DNA from: DATELY01 sp035276085
GTDB taxonomy: Bacteria; Pseudomonadota; Gammaproteobacteria; Steroidobacterales; Steroidobacteraceae
Length of the DNA: 10,894 nt
Direction: 5' to 3'
Assembly (NCBI GenBank): GCA_035276085.1
Contig: DATELY010000107.1
Coordinates: forward strand, 1-10,894
The notes under the pieces were generated by a model that made no database searches, was not told the origin of the DNA, and worked only from the letters and a program-made list of their open reading frames with translations. The translations under genes were made by a program, and so were the position numbers. Below, piece after piece: positions 1 to 5,374 of the stretch (positions are counted from its first letter, which is position 1; every line of letters begins with the position of its first letter).

Positions 1-1
1 C

Positions 2-163
2 GAAGTCACTCTGCACTCCCTGGAGTCTCAGGAAATCGCCTTTTCGGAACAGGAGGTCCTAAAGCGGGCGCTCAAAGCGATCTGGTTTGTGCATGACTGG
101 ATCGACAGCTTGAAACTGGACGACCTTGAGCTGAAAGGCACCGCTCGGAAGGACGAGCCATGA
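2..163 (+). CDS. C-terminal end of an unknown protein (partial, cut by left edge)
   Basis: The + frame starting at base 2 is open from the window edge to a TGA at 161-163 and encodes 53 residues. The visible part is rich in Leu, Lys and Glu, with a segment reading ALKAIWFVHDWIDSLKLDDL, which suggests amphipathic helices. No family is recognised. The stop overlaps the next ATG (160-162) as ATGA, the usual sign of translational coupling, and this is the main reason to believe the frame is real. The start lies outside the window. The downstream neighbours are two further small unknown proteins joined in the same way, so this is probably the upstream member of the same operon. Confidence 0.5.
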   Translation, partial: EVTLHSLESQEIAFSEQEVLKRALKAIWFVHDWIDSLKLDDLELKGTARKDEP

Positions 164-501
164 ACCGCACTACTCGCGAGGACATGGCCGTTATCAGCAT
201 GGGCATCGACACGCTGCTCGAATGCGTTCGGCAGACCGAGGTCTGGTGGCGAGCATGCGGTGACGATGCCGCGCTTCGGCGCGCTCAGCGGCTCGGCACT
301 GCGATACGCGCGACACGTCGAAAGTTCTTTCCAGAGGATGCCGACTTCGATGTGCAGGTCGTCGAAGCGCTGATCGTTGCTGAAGGATTGCGCGACGCCG
401 CGAGGCAATGCAAGGAAGGGCAAGCCGCGCTCCATGCTCGACTGGTCGGTGGTGCCGAGGTCATCGAGCGGCTATGCCGTTCACGCGAGGTGTTGCCATG
501 A
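160..501 (+). CDS. Small hypothetical protein (113 aa), middle gene of a coupled operon
   Basis: This encodes 113 residues of unknown function. The start ATG at 160 has a strong Shine-Dalgarno sequence GGAAGGA at 147-153, six bases upstream, and overlaps the stop of the preceding frame as ATGA. The gene's own stop (499-501) overlaps the next ATG (498-500) the same way. The protein appears soluble and mainly helical, with many Arg, Ala and Glu residues, no membrane segment and no signal peptide. It contains a WWRACGDD stretch near residues 28-35 and an FFPEDADFDVQVVEALIV stretch in the middle. I recognise no domain. Tight coupling on both sides suggests the three products act together or are needed in fixed ratio; that is inference. 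Confidence 0.66.
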   Translation: MNRTTREDMAVISMGIDTLLECVRQTEVWWRACGDDAALRRAQRLGTAIRATRRKFFPEDADFDVQVVEALIVAEGLRDAARQCKEGQAALHARLVGGAEVIERLCRSREVLP

Positions 502-905
502 CGCGCGCTGTTCGACGCGGCTCCGCAAGAATACCCATTGCAAAGGTTGCAACGCCGACTGCTGGTTCGATCAAACGCACGCAAACCGCGAAAGATTCAT
601 CGGCGCCTGCAGAGCTACACGGACCAGAGCGGACGTCCACAGCTCAAGGCAGCCAGCCCTCACTCGCCGAGCGCTTGCAGGTCGAGCGCAAACAGCTCTT
701 CAAGGCGATATCCATCATCGAATGCTGCAAGAACGCCACGGCCACTTTGCTGGAAGTGAACGACTCCGAATACATGATCCCTGCATTCGAAGCAGTCTGC
801 GATCTCCTCGACCTGTCAGCAGTGGAACTAGAGCGGATCGTGGCGGACTGTGAAACTGCGATCGTTCAATCAAACTCGACGCGAAGTGATCGCTCCCGCC
901 AATAG
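498..905 (+). CDS. Small hypothetical protein (135 aa), last gene of the coupled operon
   Basis: The frame is open further upstream, but the start is placed at ATG 498 because it forms an ATGA overlap with the preceding stop and has GAGG at 487-490, seven bases upstream. The product is 135 residues in two parts. The first roughly 55 residues are basic and rich in Ser, Thr, Ala and Arg, and look disordered. From SLAERLQVERKQLFKAI onward it becomes a compact helical domain with the pair IIECCKNA, then LLEVNDSEYMIPAFEAVCDLLD. There are no membrane segments. The overall look is like small helical proteins found as hypotheticals in proteobacterial accessory regions, but I cannot name a family. The gene ends the operon: 330 bases without a gene follow. 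Confidence 0.66.
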   Translation: MTRAVRRGSARIPIAKVATPTAGSIKRTQTAKDSSAPAELHGPERTSTAQGSQPSLAERLQVERKQLFKAISIIECCKNATATLLEVNDSEYMIPAFEAVCDLLDLSAVELERIVADCETAIVQSNSTRSDRSRQ

Positions 906-1003
906 TCGATCAATGCGTCCAGAGTTTCGATATGCTCTTACCTCACGAGCCGAATCTTCCTGGCTCGGGGAGATGCCGAGATGCGCTCTATCAGGGTTGA
1001 TCC

Positions 1004-1073
1004 GGGGGTTCAGATTTCAGCGCCACTCGCTGAAACCCGAGAAAAATAGCGCGTTTCTGCGCGTTCAACCCCC
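1004..1073. repeat. Nested inverted repeats able to form a three-way junction
   Basis: An outer 7-bp stem pairs GGGGGTT (1004-1010) with AACCCCC (1067-1073). Inside it are two hairpins. The first is an 8-bp perfect stem TTTCAGCG/CGCTGAAA (1015-1022 with 1028-1035, 5-base loop). The second is AGCGCG (1048-1053) with CGCGTT (1060-1065), which includes one wobble pair and has a 6-base loop. Read on the + strand there is no U-run after it, so it is not a standard intrinsic terminator. The 7-bp closing stem recalls a tRNA acceptor stem, but there is no T-loop and no CCA directly after the stem. It could be a structured RNA or a DNA structure; function unknown. Confidence 0.4.
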
Positions 1074-1115
1074 TCAGCCGCACCAGTCCTACTTCCAAGA
1101 ACGTCCGCAGACGTC

Positions 1116-1150
1116 AAAAAAAACCAGAAAAGCTCGAGAAAGTAGCTTTT
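1116..1150 (-). terminator. Possible weak intrinsic terminator read on the minus strand
   Basis: A perfect 7-bp inverted repeat AAAAGCT/AGCTTTT (1128-1134 with 1144-1150, 9-base loop) is followed, in the minus-strand direction, by four bases and then eight T (the complement of the A-run at 1116-1123). The stem is A/T-rich with only two G-C pairs, so it is weak. On the plus strand it ends in TTTT and could also act there. No minus-strand gene lies just upstream, the nearest ending at 2024, so its purpose is unclear. Confidence 0.25.
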
Positions 1151-1235
1151 AGTGTCCGGAGCAATTCGGCACGTTCCGTGCTGTCATCGGCACTGGCACT
1201 GGTAACACATTGAAAGAAGCAAGAAGGAAAGCCCG

Positions 1236-1451
1236 ATGCCCGTACATGACTACCAGAGTTTGATGTATCCGGTTCTGGCAGAACTCGGCGACGGCCACGA
1301 ACGGCCACTTCGCGATGTTCGGGATCGCGTAGCAACCAGATTGCGCCTGACTGACGCGGATCTCGCGGAGTTGATTCCGAGTGGTCGCCAGACGTTGTTC
1401 GCGAACCGCGCCAACTGGGCACACGCCACGACCGCTCTCAGGTTCATTTGA
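1236..1451 (+). pseudogene. mrr: Truncated Mrr-type restriction protein, N-terminal (Mrr_N) domain only
   Basis: Residues 1-63 of this 71-residue frame match, by recognition, the N-terminal winged-helix domain of Mrr restriction proteins (Mrr_N). The opening MPVHDYQSLMYPVL, the GHERPLRDV segment, the LTDADLAELIPSGRQ motif and the closing FANRANWAH are all characteristic. A full Mrr protein is about 300 residues and continues with a PD-(D/E)XK nuclease domain that cleaves methylated DNA; that domain is absent. Homology stops after the WAH codons near 1424, and eight unrelated residues lead to a TGA at 1449-1451. The start is well supported, with AAGGAA at 1224-1229 six bases before the ATG. 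The remnant could still be translated as a small DNA-binding domain, but it cannot be a nuclease. It fuses directly into a dehydrogenase remnant in another frame. Confidence 0.72.
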
Positions 1452-1890
1452 CGATGGTGCAGCTCGCGGCATTCAACACGCCGCAGTTCGATTGGGTACG
1501 GAGGAAATTGCCGCGCCGCCTTCAACCGGTACCGCCGATCTTCCAACCCGAGATTGCCGCTGACGCGATCGTCAGGGCCTCGATGCGTCATCCTCGCGAA
1601 CTTTGGGTGGGCTGGCCAGCAGTGAAGATGATTCTTTCGGCGCGCCTGTTTCCTGGACTCGGTGATCGGCTCGCAGCCCGAGTCGCCTACGAATCCCAGC
1701 AGACTGACGAACCAGCCGATCCGGATCGGCCGGCCAATCTTTTCATCCCCGTCCCGGGCAACTTCGGAGCGCGCGGCAGGTTCGATGCGCGTGCGAAGTC
1801 GTGGAGCGCAAATGGTCTCTCTCCAAGCATCGCTGGAGTGCTGCGGCGGTTGTTGCGATGCTCGTGGGTGTTGGCGCGATGTTTTTCTGA
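1427..1890 (+). pseudogene. C-terminal remnant of a short-chain dehydrogenase (SDR), 5'-truncated and frameshifted
   Basis: In + frame 2, from about 1427, the translation reads HDRSQVHLTMVQLAAFNTPQ, then DWVRRKLPRR, PPIFQPEIAADAIV, LWVGWPAVK, QQTDEPADPDRPANL and IPVPGNFGARGRFDARAKS. This is the recognisable C-terminal part of a family of roughly 330-residue bacterial SDR oxidoreductases; the NAD(P)-binding Rossmann half and the YxxxK catalytic motif are missing. Near 1808-1813 the match moves to + frame 1, where it continues WSLSKHRWSAAAVVAMLVGV and stops at 1888-1890. This is best explained by loss of one base. There is no own start or RBS. The 5' end abuts the mrr remnant near 1424-1430, so both genes seem to have lost their facing halves in one deletion or illegitimate joining. 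Confidence 0.75.
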
Positions 1891-2023
1891 TCTTCACTTG
1901 TCACGTAAGACCGCTCGCGTTGGTGATCAATCTCATCGGCTTATGTCGATTACCAATTGCGGCCTGATCAATGTTCATGTGCGCGAGCGCATGAGCTGCG
2001 TCAGTAACGACTGTGCTCTGGTC
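1891..2023. other. Short intergenic region between SDR remnant and DUF2182 gene
   Basis: This 133-base spacer lies between two convergent units. It holds an 8-base direct repeat TGATCAAT at 1924-1931 and 1965-1972, 41 bases apart, and a GC palindrome TGCGCGAGCGCA at 1980-1991. No U-rich intrinsic terminator is evident in either direction. Confidence 0.4.
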
Positions 2024-2878
2024 TCAGACGATGAGCGTAGCGACGCCCCAGCCGATCAGGAGGACGCCGGCGCCGCGGCCAATCCATTGGCCTGGGGGCA
2101 GCGCCTTCTCGATCAGCACCAAAACGGCAAGTGCGGCGATCCAGGTAAGGTTCATCACGCCGCCCACGAACAACAGCGCCATCAACATCCAGCAGCAACC
2201 GACACAGTACGCGCCGTGCATTGCTCCCAGACGGAGTGCGCCCGCGGCGTGCGGACGCCAGTGGCGCGACAGAAACGAAGTTGGCGTGCGGCAATGTCTT
2301 AGGCAGACGCCTTTGAAGGGCGAGAGCTGATAGAGTCCCGCGGCGCTCAGGACGGCACCCGACAGCCAGCGGCTCCGCGATCCCATCATGGCAACCGAGA
2401 CAAGGCCGGCGCGTTCCAGCGCCCAATGCAGCGTGGCGGCGGCAGCGGCGAATCCGAGCCAGACCAACAGATAGCCCGCGGCGAAGGCGCCGGTCGGCGC
2501 GAGCTTGTCTCGTAGCTGGTCTTGCGCCAGGGCGTGATGATGCACGCGCGCATAAAGCAAGATTGTCGGGGCCGCGCTCGGCGTCATCATGGCGATCATC
2601 ATGATCCACCACATGGCGATCATCAGCGCCCAAGTGGTAACCCCCCATGCTGTCCCCTGTGCCATGGCGTCCATGTCCATGCCGGGCATGTCGGGCATCA
2701 TGTCATGGGCTTGTTGATGCGGGAACAGTGCGAGCGTGGTCATATCCCACGCGCTCATGCCGAGTCCTGCGCCCATCACGATGTAGAACCAAGCCAGCAC
2801 GCACAGCGCTGCCAGCCCCGCAAGCGTGATCATGCGCTCGTGTTTTAGCAGGCTTTCCAACGCCGGCGCCCCGGACAT
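2024..2878 (-). CDS. DUF2182 predicted metal-binding integral membrane protein
   Basis: This 284-residue polytopic inner-membrane protein belongs by recognition to DUF2182 (COG5486, predicted metal-binding integral membrane proteins). Hydrophobic segments lie near residues 18-40, 78-98, 129-152, 172-185, 224-245 and 247-284. Family motifs seen are WWIMMIAMMTPSAAP (about 90-104), YQLSPFKGVCLRHCRTP (183-199) and HGAYCVGCCWMLM (221-233). Conserved Cys 192, 196, 225, 228 and 229 and His 221 could bind metal. The first loop (about 54-72) is rich in His, Asp and Met, as in copper-handling proteins. The ATG is 10 bases after the stop of the upstream DUF1326 gene and has no clear Shine-Dalgarno sequence, so it is probably translated by coupling. 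The family's exact function is not established; a metal-related role with its DUF1326 partner is inference. Confidence 0.9.
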   Translation of the reverse strand: MSGAPALESLLKHERMITLAGLAALCVLAWFYIVMGAGLGMSAWDMTTLALFPHQQAHDMMPDMPGMDMDAMAQGTAWGVTTWALMIAMWWIMMIAMMTPSAAPTILLYARVHHHALAQDQLRDKLAPTGAFAAGYLLVWLGFAAAAATLHWALERAGLVSVAMMGSRSRWLSGAVLSAAGLYQLSPFKGVCLRHCRTPTSFLSRHWRPHAAGALRLGAMHGAYCVGCCWMLMALLFVGGVMNLTWIAALAVLVLIEKALPPGQWIGRGAGVLLIGWGVATLIV

Positions 2879-2888
2879 AGAGCGCGCG

Positions 2889-3521
2889 TCAGGACCGCAC
2901 GACCCCGTGATTGTTGAGATGCAATCGGGCGAACTGGCCGTACGTGTCCTTCATCTCGACCTGAACCGGGCCCGTGGTCCTGCTCGATGCGCTGCCGATC
3001 TCGGCGACCGTGTACTCGAAGCCGTCCGGCAACACGATTTGCGCACGCGATTGCGCTCCGGTCACTTTGTTGCGAATGGGTTCGCCCTTCGTGTCGATAT
3101 AGTCCTTGACGAAAATGCGGCCGCTTCGGCCATCGATGTCGAGCTCAAGGTCAATCTGTGTGAAGACCGGAGCGTGCATTTTGGTGACAGTGGAGGCGTA
3201 GACGGAGAACATCGTCGCGAACGGATCGGTGTCCTGCCCGGTCATGATCTTCAATAACGCCTCGCGCTGCGCTTCATCGGCGTTCTCGTCGACGAAAGCG
3301 ATCGCCTCGCCATTACCCTCGTGAATCGGTCCAGGCCATTTGAAAATGGCCGCGATCCGCAGGCCGTCGAGCTTGATGTTGCCGTGGCGGCCTTCGTCGA
3401 TCTGGATACCGGCGACGGCGTGGCAATGACCTTTGTCCGGAAGTGCATTGAACTGGCAGTTGCAGCCATATTCACAGGTGCAGTTGACGAGTTCCCGTCC
3501 TTTGAATTCCCAGGGAGACAT
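2889..3521 (-). CDS. DUF1326 protein, partner of DUF2182
   Basis: This encodes 210 residues of the DUF1326 (COG5588) family. The frame is open upstream to 3554, but the ATG at 3519-3521 is chosen because the minus strand carries AGGAG (3528-3532) six bases before it and the product then begins MSPWEFKGRELVNCTCEYGC, as is typical of the family. Cysteines at 14, 16, 20, 22 and 33 form a CxCxxxCxC cluster that could bind a metal. The rest is soluble and beta-rich, including the segments IAAIFKWPGPIHEGNG and GFEYTVAEIGSASS. There is no signal peptide or membrane segment. It is the first gene of a two-gene operon with DUF2182, a pairing common in proteobacteria. The biochemical role is unknown. 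Confidence 0.88.
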   Translation of the reverse strand: MSPWEFKGRELVNCTCEYGCNCQFNALPDKGHCHAVAGIQIDEGRHGNIKLDGLRIAAIFKWPGPIHEGNGEAIAFVDENADEAQREALLKIMTGQDTDPFATMFSVYASTVTKMHAPVFTQIDLELDIDGRSGRIFVKDYIDTKGEPIRNKVTGAQSRAQIVLPDGFEYTVAEIGSASSRTTGPVQVEMKDTYGQFARLHLNNHGVVRS

Positions 3522-3527
3522 AGCGAT

Positions 3528-3532
3528 CTCCT
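3528..3532 (-). promoter_or_regulatory. Shine-Dalgarno site fixing the DUF1326 start
   Basis: The minus strand reads AGGAG followed by six bases and ATG (3519-3521). This supports the internal start over the longer frame beginning at 3554, which has no comparable site. Confidence 0.7.
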
Positions 3533-4120
3533 GCGTTTCGAGTTTCGAGAGCACTCCACGCGTTCAGCGATTATGGAGCGTAGGACGAGGCAGCGCGGCA
3601 AAGCAAGATGCGACGTGCGCGTAGGGGGCAGGTGAGCGGGAGACCAGACGTTCGCGGGGAATTTGTGGGACGTGGTGCTGCTGCGTCGTGCTCAGTCGTG
3701 ACAGATGCAAGGGATGCCATGAGAGCTGGCGGCTGATGAGGTTGATGACCTTCAAACAAAACAATCATCTACGCCCGCACCGATATTGAATCTCTTTGCT
3801 CACGGTAATTGCGCTCGTACAGCAGCCGGTGCATTTGCAGATTAGTCGGACCATCCGCGTTGTGGATAGATCGCGTTATAGGTGACTGCCGACTGTCGCT
3901 CGATGCGATCGGGGACGCTGATCGTGCAGGTCGCCTTCGAGACTGGAGGGGAACCGCTACCGACAAGCAGCGGGCGGCCCATGCCGACCTGGGTTAGATG
4001 AATCAATTCGGCGAGCAGCTGAATCATGCGCTCCAAACGGTCGGGCCCCGATCGCGTTTCGCTAATGCAAGAGCGGCAGCTTCGGTGATCTCGGCGCAAA
4101 TCTTAATCTCACATCATCGA

Positions 4121-4126
4121 CAGGAG
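4121..4126 (+). promoter_or_regulatory. Shine-Dalgarno site fixing the NmrA-like gene start
   Basis: CAGGAG is followed by six bases and the ATG at 4133. This places the start well inside an open frame that extends up to 3998. Confidence 0.75.
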
Positions 4127-4132
4127 TATTTC

Positions 4133-5110
4133 ATGGATCGCGGGATCAATCTGAAACCGGTACCTCAGCGGGTGGCTTTGTTTGGCGGCAATCACAACAT
4201 CAGCATGGCGGCCGCGCAGTATTTCCAAGAGGAAAGCCCGCAGACCAAGGTTCGCCTGATCATCCGTCGCGAAAAGCATCGCGCGGCTTTGGAAGCCAAA
4301 TTTCCAAAGGCCGAAGTGGTCTTTGGCGATTACTATGATCTTGCGTCGCTGGAAAAGGCTTTGAAGGATTGTCAGGGGCTTTTCATCCTGACGCCTGACT
4401 TCATCGATGAGCACCGAGCGATGACCAACGCGATCTACGCGATTCGCGCGAACCCGGGCATTCTGCATATCGTGCGCATGCTGGGAGACCCGTCGAATAT
4501 GACGGAAAAGCGGGTTCCTTACTACGTGAAACGTTATGGTGCCGGTCCCGGCATCCAGCACATATGGGCCAAGAAGATGCTGGAAGACAGTGGTTTGCCC
4601 ATCACGTTCATGAATTGCGCTTCCTATTTCATGCAGGATTTCACTTCGGTCATGTTCAATGTGGCGATCAGCAAGCACCGGATGCTCGCGGTGCCGCGCA
4701 ACCGGCGCATGGGGTTTATCGATAACGCAGATGCCGGACGTTGTGCCGCCGGCTTGCTCCTGTCGCCCAATCATCGGCACATCGGACAAACCTACAATCT
4801 CGACAACAACGGCGACGTCATGTGGTTCGATGAGTTTGCGGCCCTCTTGTCCGAGGTCCTGGGCGTGGAGATCCGTTACGACGGCACTGACGAAACGTTT
4901 CTGCGCCTCAATGGCGAGGGCATGAAAGCCTATTCCGGACGTCAGGATGCGGACCGGTTCTGTCTCGACCTCTTCCAGTTCGAAAACGATAACGACACCG
5001 TCTGGCGCAAATCCGACATCGTCGAATACTTGTGCGGAAGAAAGCCGGTCACTCTTCGTGCCTGGATCGCCGCAAATCGGGATGCGCTTCTAAACGGCCC
5101 GAAGGCTTAG
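4133..5110 (+). CDS. NmrA-like NAD(P)-binding protein (atypical SDR), degenerate glycine loop
   Basis: This 325-residue soluble protein is of the NmrA/atypical-SDR type. Evidence includes a beta strand and loop RVALFGGNHNIS (13-24), the segment AEVVFGDYYDLASLEKALKD (typical of the strand and helix after the cofactor loop), a GLFILTP strand, KKMLEDSGLPITFMNCASYF (the usual region of substrate or cofactor contact) and IDNADAGRCAAGLLLSP followed by TYNLD. The normal GxxGxxG loop is replaced by GGNHNIS, so cofactor binding may be weak, or the protein may act as a redox-sensing regulator as NmrA itself does. There is no YxxxK catalytic pair in the usual place. The gene stands alone in its direction, with 264 bases before the next gene. 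Its codons use more A and T in third position than the LuxR gene downstream, which hints at separate acquisition. Confidence 0.87.
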   Translation: MDRGINLKPVPQRVALFGGNHNISMAAAQYFQEESPQTKVRLIIRREKHRAALEAKFPKAEVVFGDYYDLASLEKALKDCQGLFILTPDFIDEHRAMTNAIYAIRANPGILHIVRMLGDPSNMTEKRVPYYVKRYGAGPGIQHIWAKKMLEDSGLPITFMNCASYFMQDFTSVMFNVAISKHRMLAVPRNRRMGFIDNADAGRCAAGLLLSPNHRHIGQTYNLDNNGDVMWFDEFAALLSEVLGVEIRYDGTDETFLRLNGEGMKAYSGRQDADRFCLDLFQFENDNDTVWRKSDIVEYLCGRKPVTLRAWIAANRDALLNGPKA

Positions 5111-5173
5111 CTGAATCAGTCTATTGTCTGCGAGGCCTCTGTCGGCGCCAGTTCTTCGTCAAGAGAGCGTCTT

Positions 5174-5212
5174 TCCTAAAACAACGGCCATTCTTATTCT
5201 TTAGGATGGCCG
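5174..5212 (+). repeat. Two interleaved inverted repeats after the NmrA-like gene
   Basis: Stem A pairs TCCTAAA (5174-5180) with TTTAGGA (5200-5206). Stem B pairs CGGCCAT (5185-5191) with ATGGCCG (5206-5212). The arms alternate A-B-A'-B' and share one base at 5206, so they could form a pseudoknot or two exclusive hairpins. There is no U-run after 5212, so a standard intrinsic terminator is not supported. The element lies 64 bases after the upstream stop and 163 before the next start. Confidence 0.4.
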
Positions 5213-5374
5213 GCGTGTGAGCCGACCGCCGACGCGGGCGGATCCAGCGTCTCCCCCACGTTATTGACCTAAACGACCGCTTGAGTCTTCGAGCAGGCGG
5301 GACGTATTCGGCACACCCTGCAGCAAGAACTGCATCTGATCCGCCAGAAATCCTGCGATTCGCGAGGGTATGTA

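Larger units (their letters stand above)
906..1235. other. Non-coding stretch rich in inverted repeats
   Basis: No convincing coding frame is seen in these 330 bases. The stretch holds several perfect inverted repeats in a row: a possible three-way junction at 1004-1073, a 5-bp stem with a CGCA loop at 1101-1114, a run of eight A at 1116-1123, a 7-bp AAAAGCT/AGCTTTT stem at 1128-1150 and a 7-pair hairpin (one wobble pair) at 1167-1183. The hexamer GGCACT is repeated in tandem near 1190-1200. It lies between the small-protein operon and the mrr remnant. It may hold terminators, a small RNA or the scar of a rearrangement; the sequence alone does not decide. Confidence 0.6.
3522..4132. other. 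611-base divergent intergenic region with no convincing gene
   Basis: This region separates the minus-strand DUF1326/DUF2182 operon from the plus-strand NmrA-like gene and should hold both promoters. On the minus strand CATAAT (3570-3575) is a good -10-like hexamer about 50 bases before the DUF1326 ATG, but no -35 sits at the right distance. Short frames exist on both strands (for example minus 3842-4099, 85 residues, and plus 3809-3997, 62 residues), but neither resembles a family or has a good ribosome site. Two minus-strand frames between about 3769 and 4100 look partly protein-like when joined, so a decayed gene is possible but not shown. A tandem GTTTCGA lies near 3536-3549. Confidence 0.5.

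Noticed and set aside
1004..1085. tRNA gene or tRNA-derived attachment site
   Set aside because: There is a 7-bp closing stem and a CACCA at 1081-1085, but no T-loop, no anticodon arm of the right size, and the CCA is not next to the stem.
1250..1897. Minus-strand open frame of 215 residues across the mrr/SDR scar
   Set aside because: The sense strand holds recognisable Mrr_N and SDR sequence; the antisense product is Arg/Ser-rich and resembles nothing.
4109..4789. Minus-strand open frame of 226 residues opposite the NmrA-like gene
   Set aside because: The sense strand encodes a recognisable NmrA-like protein with a good Shine-Dalgarno sequence; the antisense translation shows no family.
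5281..5310. Sigma-70 promoter for the LuxR regulator (TTGAGT, 18 bases, TATTCG)
   Set aside because: The -10 hexamer is poor and the match is no better than expected by chance in this length of spacer.
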